From the NCBI RefSeq assembly GCF_014648775.1, contig NZ_BMRT01000017.1:1-44816 (forward strand): DNA of 44,816 nucleotides, written 5' to 3'. The notes beneath the pieces are model-generated. The model did no database searches. It was not told the origin of the DNA and saw only the letters and a program-made list of their open reading frames with translations. Origin of the DNA: Streptomyces abikoensis. Its GTDB lineage: Bacteria > Actinomycetota > Actinomycetes > Streptomycetales > Streptomycetaceae. The position numbers were made by a program, and so were the translations under genes. Each line of letters starts with the position of its first letter. Position 1 is the stretch's first letter. Positions 26,869-35,119 of this stretch are shown here, one piece after another.

Positions 26869-27960
26869 GGGGACACCCCCGCGCGCGGGGACCAGCGGAG
26901 ATCCACCTCACCGTCGCGCGGATCCCAGGGCCCATCCCCACGAGCACGGGGAGCAGACGGCGGTGACGATGGCGTACAGGTCGCCTCTGGGACCATCCCC
27001 GCATGCGCGGGGAGCAGACAAAGTCCGTGAAGCCCCATACAACGAGGGCGGGTTCATCCTCGCGCGGGCGGGGAGCAGCAGCTCGGGAACTTCAACTCGT
27101 ACTCGGTGCCGGGTCCATCCCCACCCGCGGGGAGCAGCGCCGGAGGAGGCGGCCGGTGATCTCCTGCCCGGGACCATCCCCGCGTGGCGCGGGGAGCAGC
27201 AGGGCAAACTCAAGCCCGCCCTGGACCAGGTGGATCCATCCCCGCACGCGCGGGGAGCAGCGACCGGCCGTACGGCCGTCGATAGCTCGGGGTGGTCCAT
27301 CCCCGCGTGCGCGGGGAGCAGCGGGCACCGCTCCGCCGGCCGGCCTTCCGTCGGGGTCCATCCCCGCACGAACGGGGAGCAGTGCACATGCTCACGGAAG
27401 CTGGCCCGAAGGGCGGGTCCATCCCCGCACGCGCGGGGAGCAGGCGAGTACGGTGCTCCAGCCGACGCGCCACATGGGTCCATCCCCGCACGAACGGGCA
27501 GCAGCGCCGTCCAGACCGGCCAGGGTAAGCCGCATGGGGCCCATCCCGCGCGTGCGGGGAGCAGCGGCCTGCTCGCCGCGCTGCTGGTCCTGCGCAAGGG
27601 TTCATCCCCGCGTGCGCGGGGAGCAGCTCATGGGCCAGAACGCCGACGTCATAGGAGCGGGGTCCATCCCCGCACGCGCGGGGAGCAGACATGGTGCAAC
27701 GCCACCGCGCGGAGCTGCGCGGGTCCATCCCCGCACGCGCGGGGAGCAGTAGACCAGCAGCCACGCCTCACCGCGGGCTTCGGGACCATCCCTGCGTATG
27801 CAGGGAGCAGGACTGTTCGTCGTCGCGACCGCGCAGACCGACGGGACCCCATCCCCGCGCGCGCGAGCAGTCCGGCACCCTGCACGCGCGGGGAACAGAT
27901 GAGCGGGTTCGAATCCCGCCGACTCACCACGGGACCATCCCCACGTGTGCGGGGAGCAGC
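26869..27960 (-). CRISPR. Array A, middle part (A2)
   Basis: About 18 repeats with a regular 61-bp period, for example near 27110, 27171, 27232, 27293, 27354, 27415, 27476, 27537, 27598, 27660 and 27721. The first ones (26869, 26929, 27051) are degraded. At 27844-27895 a repeat has collapsed into two partial copies with a short intervening piece. The handle end usually reads GGGTCC on the plus strand. The spacer at 27899-27930 contains a perfect tRNA T-arm pattern. No cas gene is near. Confidence 0.97.
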
Positions 27961-27991
27961 AGGAGAGTTTTTGTCGTAGACGGCAACGCTT

Positions 27992-28960
27992 TTACTTCCG
28001 CTTCCGTGCCCGCTTCGGCTTCCGCTCAACGATCACCGTCTGAGGCGCGGCAGGCGCCTCGTCCTCAGAAGCCGGCTCAAAGCGTCCCGGGGTGCTCCTG
28101 CGCATCGCCTCGACGTACGACGGAAGCTCGAAGGTCCGCTGATCCCGATCGATCGGGATCTCTCCGAGGTGCCCTGAGGCGTCCCGGGCCCCGCGGGCGC
28201 CACCTCGCCGGGTGAGCACCTCGAGCGTGCCGTGGACGCGGTCGACCCAGTCACCGCGGTCCAGTTTGGGGTGCCAGCGCTCCCCCTCTCGCTTGGGGTC
28301 CCAGGGCGGGAAGCCAAAGGCGTACGACCAGGGAACGGCCGCTGACAGGTACTTCTGCACACGAAATCTCCCAGCGGCGGGTGCGGTGATATCGCTGTCG
28401 CTGAGCTTCTTGACGTCGGAGGAAGAGATAATGGCGCAGCCGTAGTGGCGAGGCTCGGCGTGCTTGCAGTCCTTGTACGAACTCAGCCCTGGGCAGGCGT
28501 TCCACTGAGCCGGGGGCGCCCAGTACGTACCTTCCTCGAAGGTGCCCTCAGGCCAGCCGTTGTAAAAGACGTGAAACGCGTAGCGGGCCTGGTCGGGGTT
28601 ACAGCCCTTGATCAACGTGTCGTACTGGAAGGCGTCCTCGCCTGCTCCACGGTGCTTCAGCATCCGGTAAGTGTTGTCCTCGTAGACGCGCTTGGCCTGG
28701 ATGCGAAGGCAGAGCCACCCCGCCTGGTCGTCTCCGATCCACCACTCCCAGTCAGCTCCTGAATCCCGCTCTTGCACCTGGCTGCTCTGGTAAGTCAGCA
28801 GTCCAGGCACTTGGTTCTGGAGCGTGAAGAGCAAATTGTCCGTGACAGAGGCCTCGTCGAACCTGCGCCCGGGAAGACGCCCGAATTCGATGCGCCCCCA
28901 GGTGTCTATCGCTGCCGTGTCCATGGCCGTACACAGGTCTCGGAGTCTTTCTATCGCCAC
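27992..28960 (-). CDS. DUF6615-like protein, PD-(D/E)xK nuclease-like, embedded in CRISPR array A
   Basis: 322 residues. The N-terminal half has the pattern of DUF6615-like proteins: DEASVTDNLLFTLQNQ, then DSGADWEWWIGDD and LCLRIQAKRVYED. Glu36, Asp70 and the Q-A-K at 88-90 are arranged like an Mrr-type E...D...QxK nuclease core. This is inference from motif spacing; activity is unproven. The C-terminus is basic (KPKRARKRK), fitting DNA binding. The start is the GTG at 28960 with GAGTGAGG upstream. It is intact and flanked by CRISPR repeats at 27959 and 29043, on the crRNA strand. A defence function is plausible given its setting. Confidence 0.65.
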   Translation of the reverse strand: MAIERLRDLCTAMDTAAIDTWGRIEFGRLPGRRFDEASVTDNLLFTLQNQVPGLLTYQSSQVQERDSGADWEWWIGDDQAGWLCLRIQAKRVYEDNTYRMLKHRGAGEDAFQYDTLIKGCNPDQARYAFHVFYNGWPEGTFEEGTYWAPPAQWNACPGLSSYKDCKHAEPRHYGCAIISSSDVKKLSDSDITAPAAGRFRVQKYLSAAVPWSYAFGFPPWDPKREGERWHPKLDRGDWVDRVHGTLEVLTRRGGARGARDASGHLGEIPIDRDQRTFELPSYVEAMRRSTPGRFEPASEDEAPAAPQTVIVERKPKRARKRK

Positions 28961-29042
28961 AGCCTCACTCTTTCATGCCGGAGCGACCAGCACCGGGCGT
29001 TGCGTGAGTTGGACAGCGGGGGCCACGGGCAGAACGAGGGAG

Positions 29043-29615
29043 TGGGACCATACCCACGCACGGAGAACAGCGTTTACCAGGAATGGCCTGTGCGGTCGGA
29101 ACCGTCCCACGCAGCGGGGAAGCAGCTGCAGCCGGCGAGCACGCCGAGTCGGCGCACAGGTCCATCCCCCGCACGCACGGGGAGCGGGCCTTCCTTCTCG
29201 GTGTTGTAGTGGACGACCTTGGGTTCATCCCCGCGCGTGCGGGGAGCAGTGGGCGGAAGCGCCCAACCTCATCGCCGCCCCGGGTCCATCCCCGCGTGCG
29301 CGGGGAGCAGCAGCTGGCGGACCTCGACGGCCTGACGCGGGAGGGTCCATCCCCGCGTGCGCGGGGAGCAGTCCGCCGCGTGGCGCCGTCCCTGGCGGGC
29401 TGCAGGTCCATCCCCGCGTGCGCGGGGAGCAGGTCTGCGTCTTCTCTCCCCTGGCCAGGATCCCGGGTCCATCCCCGCGTGCACGGGAAGCAGCCTCCGG
29501 GAAAGCCCGGCAGGCATGCCTCTGTGGGTTCATCCCCGCGTGCGCGGGGAGCAGCCGATCGGCCCTTGGGGCCGGTCCTCGTGGTCGGAACCACCCCCGC
29601 GCGTGCGGGGAGCAG
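29043..29615 (-). CRISPR. Array A, leader-proximal part (A3)
   Basis: Ten repeats near 29043, 29098, 29158, 29221, 29281, 29343, 29404, 29465, 29527 and 29588. The first three, next to the DUF6615 gene, are degraded. The following ones are close to consensus, and the last one adjoins leader 1. Confidence 0.96.
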
Positions 29616-29822
29616 ACTCCGCGTCCTGGGGGTTTACGCGAGGCAGAGCCATTCTCAAGCACTTTCACCGACTGGACATACAGAACATATCCACCCACTG
29701 CTTACCCTGAAGAGCCGACAGGCAGCAGCACAGCCAACCCGGCATGGCAGGCACCCAAGCTGCTGGCTGACCTCTGGGAGGCAACAGCTGACACCTGCGA
29801 CACCCACCCTGCCCACCGGTCC
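29616..29822 (-). promoter_or_regulatory. CRISPR leader 1 (for array A), partly diverged
   Basis: About 207 bp between arrays A and B. It shares with the other four leaders the core around AAGCACTTTCACCGACT and the block around GCCGACAGGCAGCAGCACA. The part touching the first repeat (CTCCGCGTCCTGGGGGTTTA) differs from leaders 2-5, which read CTCCGYGACCTGCACCTTTA. This leader may therefore be inactive. Read on the minus strand, the leader precedes the repeat start CTGCTCCCC. Confidence 0.85.
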
Positions 29823-29972
29823 GAGGCCATCCCGGCGCGTGCGGGGAGCAGAAGTCCCCGTCACCTACCGGCCCATGATCCGGGGGGCCATCCCCGCGTG
29901 CGCGGGGAGCAGAGGATGTGCCCGAGTTCGTGGAGGATGATGTGGGACCATCCCCGCGTGCGCGGGGAGCAG
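29823..29972 (-). CRISPR. Array B, distal part (B1)
   Basis: Three repeats at about 29823, 29884 and 29945, directly following leader 1. They are interrupted by a small gene and an IstB remnant before array B resumes near 30630. Confidence 0.93.
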
Positions 29973-30027
29973 CTCCTCGTTGTCTCCGCGCTTGATGCGG
30001 CCGTGCTTGGCAGCTGATTATTCGCGG

Positions 30028-30318
30028 ATGGGACCCGAAGTTCAGTCGTTCGTCGTTGATGGCCCTCTGCCTGACCGGAATGCCGGCGAGGAGGAGATCG
30101 AGCGGAGAGTGAAGCAGCTCGAAGCCATCCCCTCACCTGTCACGACGGAGGAGGCGCATGCACTGGCCGGCTGCTTCGGTCCGGACGACTGCTACGGCGT
30201 CGCGTGGTCGCTGGTGCACTTGATCGAGACCACTTCGGGCCCGTTGCCCTCAGTAAGCCGTCCCGGTCCCGACACCAACGAGTGGCAGCAAACCCTCTGG
30301 AGCCGATGGGGAACCTGA
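30028..30318 (+). CDS. Small conserved-looking hypothetical protein inside array B
   Basis: 96 residues: MGPEVQSFVVDGPLPDRNAG, IERRVKQLEAIPSPVTTEEA, then LAGCFGPDDCYGVAWSLVHL and a C-terminal EWQQTLWSRWGT. The sequence is well formed and resembles short orphan proteins found in streptomycete genomes near immunity-type genes; I cannot name the family. It is the only cargo gene in the CRISPR cluster on the plus strand, opposite to crRNA transcription. There is no good ribosome binding site before the ATG at 30028, so the start is uncertain. Confidence 0.6.
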   Translation: MGPEVQSFVVDGPLPDRNAGEEEIERRVKQLEAIPSPVTTEEAHALAGCFGPDDCYGVAWSLVHLIETTSGPLPSVSRPGPDTNEWQQTLWSRWGT

Positions 30319-30355
30319 ACGCTCCCCGACAACGGCCGCAAGACCGGTGGGATCA

Positions 30356-30630
30356 TCAGGGTTTGCACCGTTCCGCTTCGGTGACGCGGAAACGGCACGA
30401 CTCGGTGCCCGTCTGGATGAGGGTGCAGCGGAACGTGACCCGGCCGGCCACAGCCACGCAGAGACGGGGGCCACCGAAGGGCTTGTCCCACTCGGCGAAC
30501 AGGGAATCCGTGGCGACCGCGGTCGCCTTGCATTCCTCACGCTCAGTGAAAATCCGGAACAGCAACCTCGCACCCTTCTTGTCCAGGTTCATAAACCCCA
30601 ACTCGCCCAGGCAGAGAAGACCGACCTTGC
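30356..30630 (-). pseudogene. IstB-like ATPase C-terminal fragment (copy 1)
   Basis: The minus-strand frame reads VGLLCLGELGFMNLDKKGAR, LLFRIFTEREECKATAVATD and SLFAEWDKPFGG. It is parallel to IstB of IS21 elements, where a LVLDELGYLPIDKQGADLLF-like Walker B region precedes TNRPFAEW. The catalytic DEL has become GEL, and the N-terminal Walker A half is missing because the sequence joins a CRISPR repeat remnant at about 30630. A dead fragment. Confidence 0.75.
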
Positions 30631-31239
30631 ACACGCGGGGAGCAGCACGATGCCGGGCACGTGCCCCTCGGTGAGGTGGGGTCACCCCGCACACGCGGGG
30701 AACAGCTCACCCCCCACGACGCCCAGCGGGCCCTGTGGGGACCATACCCGCATGCGCGGAGAGCAGACCTCGAGAATCGAGTCGACAATGTCCGGATGAG
30801 GTCCATCCCCACATGCACGGGGAGCAGCTGGAAAGACCCCGGGGCCGCTGAAGCAGGAGGGACCATCCCCGTGTGCGCGGGGAGCAGACTGGTGTGGTGG
30901 TCTTGGTCGTGAGGTGCCGGGGGCCATCCCCGCGTGCGCGAGGAGCAGCACGTGCCAGTTGACCGGCGGCGTTCCCCGCGCACGCGGGGAGCAGCGACTC
31001 ACCGTCAGAGCCCGAGACGTCGGGGTACGTCCATCCCCGCACGTGCGGGGAGCAGAACGAGAGCATGTTCATGCCGCCGAAGTAGACGGGGCCATCCCCG
31101 CGCGTGCGGGGAGCAGATTGCCGCAAGTTTCTTCCGCTCAATTTTTTAGGGACCATCCCCGCGCGTGCGGGGAGCAGCCCTCGACCTGCTCACGCGTGTA
31201 GAGGCGCCGGGGACCATCCCCGCGCGTGCGGGGGGCAGA
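30630..31239 (-). CRISPR. Array B, leader-proximal part (B2)
   Basis: About eleven repeats, beginning with a partial one (CACACGCGGGGAGCAGC at 30630) and followed near 30682, 30738, 30799, 30860, 30921, 30971, 31028, 31088, 31150 and 31211. Those nearest leader 2 share the variant centre CGCGCGTGCGGGG. Confidence 0.96.
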
Positions 31240-31448
31240 CTCCGTGACCTGCACCTTTACAGCCGGGCGAAGCCGTTCTTGAGCACTTTCACCGACTCGG
31301 ACATATGGAACACATACACCCCCTTGCTTGCCACGAAGAGCCGACAGGCAGCAGCACAACAGACTCGGCATCACAGACACAACCACATGCCGGCCGATCC
31401 CTGGGAGACAACAGCCGACACCCGGACACCCACCCCACCCACCAGTTC
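31240..31448 (-). promoter_or_regulatory. CRISPR leader 2 (for array B)
   Basis: About 209 bp, nearly the same as leaders 3-5. Adjacent to the first repeat it reads ACTCCGTGACCTGCACCTTT. Farther out come TGAGCACTTTCACCGACTCG and the GCCGACAGGCAGCAGCACAA block. On the minus strand it lies just upstream of the first repeat of array B. Confidence 0.9.
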
Positions 31449-32064
31449 GAGGCCATCCCCGCGCGCACGAGGGGCAGTGCTTCTGGCTCCGGCCGGTCCC
31501 TGACTGCATGGGACCATCCCCGCGTGGGCGGGGAGCAGCACGTGCACGATGCAGTGCCCTCCCACCTTGGCGGGACCATCCCCGCGTACGCAGGGAGCAG
31601 AGGCCGCTGCCGCGGTCGAGGGGCACTTCGGTGGGTCCATCCCCGCGCGTGCGGGAAGCGGGGCCCCCTGCCCCCGCTACCGCGGGCCGCTGGGTGCCCA
31701 TCCCCGCATGCACGGGGAGCAGCCTTCTATGCCTTACCAGGGTCGTGAGGGGCGGGTCCATGCCCGCGTGCGCGGAGAGCAGGCATCGGTGCTTCCCACA
31801 TTTACCGGCTGCGTGGGCCCATCCCCGAGTGCGGGGAGCAGGGGGAGCTCTGCGGCGCGCTGTTCGCGGGCCCGGGTCCATCCCCGCGCGCAAGGGAGCA
31901 GTCGAGGCCCGGGGCGGAGCCGAGGGGTCCATCCCCGCACGGTGCAGGGATCAGCAGTCGGTGGTGCTGTTTCGCGGGGCCCAGTTGGGACCATCCCCGC
32001 GCGTACGCAGGGAGCAGAAGCCCGGCGATGCGTCCTGCGATACGGCCTCGGGGTCCATCCCGCG
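31449..32064 (-). CRISPR. Array C, distal degenerate part (C1)
   Basis: About eleven repeats near 31449, 31510, 31571, 31633, 31694, 31755, 31816, 31876, 31925 and 31987, with a last half-repeat at 32050. Several have deletions (for example CGAGTGCGGGGAGCAG at 31825). The last half-repeat fuses with the end of the AbiEii-like gene. Confidence 0.94.
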
Positions 32065-32462
32065 GTCGGCCAGGGCGCGGACTTTGGTGCCGATGACATC
32101 GTCGAGCGCGAGGACCGGGCCGTACTCGGTGGTGCGGGGCGGAGCCCAGAACGCTTCCTTGAGAATGTCGACCTCGCAGTGGGCACCGGTAGCGGGGTCG
32201 GTAGCGATGAGGCGCCCGGACAGGGGGTCGGAGCGCACCTGGGCCACGGCCCAGCCACGCTGGATGAGGCCATCGCTGAGAGTGCGGACAATCTCGTCCA
32301 TGGGAGCGGGGTTCTCGGTGGCCACATCGAGGTCCTGGCTGACGCGGTCGACCAGCCCGTGGGCCTGGATGGCGTAGCCGCCGGTAATGAGACCAGAGGG
32401 TAGGGCGTGCCGATGGCAAGGACGTCGGCCAGCAGACGGCGATGCAGATCATCCAGCTTCAT
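32055..32462 (-). pseudogene. AbiEii-like nucleotidyltransferase toxin, frameshifted and truncated
   Basis: Start MKLDDLHRRLLADVLAIGTP at 32462. After a one-base loss near 32395 the text continues in another frame: SGLITGGYAIQAHGLVDRVS, QDLDVATENPAPMDEIVRTL, EVDILKEAFW, ending IGTKVRALADRGMDP. GG-YAIQAHG and D-L-D are the nucleotidyltransferase signature of AbiEii-type toxins. The typical end (a -ARDLIDVHA-like helix) is replaced by a CRISPR repeat, so the gene is broken at both ends. It was coupled to the gene before it. Confidence 0.75.
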
Positions 32463-32821
32463 GCGGCAGCCGCGGCCCGGCCGGTGAGTTCGGGGAAACG
32501 GGCTTCTCACACTTCACGGATCGGCCGGCTGACCAGGGTCCGCAGCACCGGCCACTGGTCAAGCAGCAGGTCACGGTTGAGGTAAGTGACCACGTCCTCG
32601 CGCAGTCCCTCGGCGAGGACCGTGCGGTACAGGCTCATCCGCAGCCGGGGCCTGTCCAGATCGAAAGAACGCACCCCCGACCACACCACATGCAATGGCA
32701 GATCAACCCTGCCCCGCACAGGACCGGCCAGATCATCCAGACTCGCCGGCAGCTGACCGGCATACCGGGCACGCAGCACCTCAAGCGCGGACACCGCATC
32801 AAACGCAGACGAGGGAGCCAT
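32463..32821 (-). pseudogene. Partner gene of the AbiEii-like toxin with a Trp-to-stop change
   Basis: Residues 1-104 read MAPSSAFDAVSALEVLRARY, LPLHVVWSGVRSFDLDRPRL and VLAEGLREDVVTYLNRDLLL, ending SRPIREV at a TGA (32507-32509). The same frame continues after the TGA as EARFPELTGRAAAAA and ends in TGA overlapping the ATG of the toxin-like gene. The in-frame TGA therefore probably replaces a TGG Trp codon. I recognise the protein only as the usual upstream partner of such nucleotidyltransferases in streptomycetes, probably the antitoxin of the pair. Confidence 0.65.
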
Positions 32822-32884
32822 ACCCGATTATCACGCACCACACAGGGAACAGCGAAGAACCGAGCACGGCAAACCCATCCGCCC

Positions 32885-34526
32885 CGCACCCCTCCCCACG
32901 CGCACGCGGAGCAGGGCGGCTGGACAGTCTTCAAGAGCGCGGGACTGGGTCCATCCCCGCGAGCACGGGGAACAGGCCGGAGTTGCCGGTAGCCCAGTGG
33001 TGCGTCTCGGGTCCATCCATCCCCGCACGCACGGGGAACAGGTCGACGCGAGCGAGGGTTCGAGGCCAGCCAGATCCTAGCCACGCGTACGGAGGGAGCA
33101 GGCTACGTCGATGCAGCCCTTACGCAGGATGCCGGAACCATCCCCGCGCGTGCGGGGCAGTGGGCACCAGCCATGTGGGGGTTCGCCCCGTAGGAACCAT
33201 TCCCGCCACGCACGGGAAGCAGCGGTTTGCCGCCAAGCTTTTCCCGGCCTCGCCGGGAGTATCCCCGCATGCACGGGCAACAGCGACGACGTCACGGGCT
33301 TCACGGGCGCGAGCGCGGGTTCATCCCCGCGTGCGCGGGGAGCAGAGCCACACCACCACAGCGGTGGTCACGGTCGACGGGCCCCCGCGCGGGGAACAGA
33401 CAACACTGAGCACGCCAGCGCCCATCTCGCCGGAGCCATCCCCGCACGCACGAGGAGCAGTCATCGGCGGCACAGGACGCAGGCCCCCTCACGGACAAGG
33501 AGTCCATCCCCGCGTGCGCGGGGCGCAGACCGCCACGACCTGGATGCCGGCGTCGCGGACGGGTTCATCCCCGCGTGCGCGGGGAACAGGTCGACCTCTC
33601 CCACGTCGACCTCGCGCACGTGGGGCCATCCCCGCGTGCACGGGGAACAGCCAGCCTGGACGGCCGTCCTTGGTGAAGCCCTCGGGCCAATCCCCGCGTG
33701 CGCGAGGAGCGGTCGCCCCGTTTGACGGCGCCAGCCATCTCGAAGGGACCATCCCCGCATGCGCGGGAGCAGGAGACCGCGCTCGGTAACCGCTTCACCA
33801 TCGCCGGTCCATCCCCGCCTGCGCGGGGAGCAGGCGGCCGGCCACGACTGGGCCGGGATGCCTCTGGGACCATCCCCGCGTGCGCGGGGAGCAGATCCAC
33901 TGCCGCCCCGATTTCGGCGAGACGTCGGGTCCAGCCCCGCGTCCGCGGAGAGCAGCAGGACAGCTCGGCGAACTCCTCTTCGCGCGCGGGTCCATCCCCG
34001 CATGCGCGGGGAACAGGTCTGTACGCCCTCTTGCTTGCAGAACCCCGGGGGGCCATCCCCGCACGCGCCGGGAGCAGTGATCCTCTTTCGTTGGTGTGAG
34101 AGGTGATCCGGGTCCATCCCCGCGCGTGCGGGGAGCAGCCCCTGCTGGAGGGTCACGAGCAGGACGGGCAGGGACCATCCCCGCACATGCGGGGAGCAGT
34201 GGATCACCGTCTCGGCCTGGCCACTGGACTCGGGACCATCAGCATGCTTTTCGTCGGGTCCACCCCCACGCGTGCGGGGAGCAGGCGCGGGCGTGCCGGT
34301 GCAGGTCCATGCCGCCGGGTCCATCCCCGCGCGTGCGGGGAGCAGCCCCGAACACGTCGGAAGCCCCGGTCATCACGGGTCCATCCCCGCCTGCGCGGGG
34401 AACAGAGCGGGCCGAGCAGCCGGTCGAGCGCGGCACGGGGACCATCCCCGCGTACGCGGGGATGGTCGCATACGCCTTGGTGACCGACGAGGACGGGGGG
34501 TTCATCCCCGCGTGCGCGGGGAGCAG
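32885..34526 (-). CRISPR. Array C, leader-proximal part (C2)
   Basis: About 28 repeats with a 61-bp period. The left third (32885-33400) is degraded, with truncated or mutated repeats (33074, 33135, 33197, 33258, 33378). From 33500 to 34526 they are mostly close to consensus. One repeat near 34235 is truncated. The one at 34440-34467 has an altered outer end that makes it a longer palindrome. This is the longest unit of the cluster. Confidence 0.97.
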
Positions 34527-34733
34527 ACCTTGCGACCTGCACCTTTACAACCGAGCGGAGCTGTTTTTGAGCACTTTCACCGACTCAGGCAAACAGAACA
34601 TACCCACCCCCGCTCGCTACGGACAGCCGACGGACGACAGCACAGCCAACTCAGCATCGCAGGCACCGCCACTTGCTGGCTGATCCCTGCAGGACAACAG
34701 CCGACACCTGCGACGCCCCGCCCACCAGATCGA
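34527..34733 (-). promoter_or_regulatory. CRISPR leader 3 (for array C)
   Basis: About 207 bp. It shares the CGACCTGCACCTTTACAACC start, TTTTTGAGCACTTTCACCGA core and the distal CAACAGCCGACACCTGCGAC block with leaders 2, 4 and 5. Confidence 0.9.
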
Positions 34734-34995
34734 GACCACCCCCGCGTGCGGGGAGCAGCGACCGAACGCCTCCTCGCTCAGGCGGCGCGGGGGGTCATCC
34801 CCGCGGGCGCGGGGAGCAGCCGCACCCGTCGGCGACCGTCTTGGTGATGGCGGGGTCATCCCCCGCGTCCGCAGGGAGCAGCTCAAGCTGCCCCGGGTAC
34901 ACGGGAGGGGTCATCCCTGCGTACGCGGGGAGCAGGCACGCTGCGAAGCCGCCCACAGACCGGCCCCGGGGTCATCCCTGCGTGCACGGGGAGCA
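34734..34995 (-). CRISPR. Array D, distal part (D1), interrupted by ISL3
   Basis: Five repeats near 34734, 34791, 34851, 34909 and 34969. Four have the handle end GGGGTCATCC instead of GGGTCCATCC seen in most other arrays. After the last repeat a spacer-like stretch follows, in which the ISL3 element is inserted at 35030. Confidence 0.95.
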
Positions 34996-35119
34996 GGACC
35001 TCACGCTGCTGGCTTCGTAGGTGAGTTGTGGTTCTGATCCACTTCTGTGGTGTGACTGCCTCCCGAGACCGTCTGGAAACGGCCGGTGGCGGCGGCGTTC
35101 GGGCTGATGGTTCTGGGCT

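Noticed and set aside
26963..29940. Long open frames with repeated text such as SIPARAGS and PSPRARGA
   Set aside because: These are translations of the CRISPR repeats, whose 61-bp period rotates through the frames; they are not repetitive proteins.
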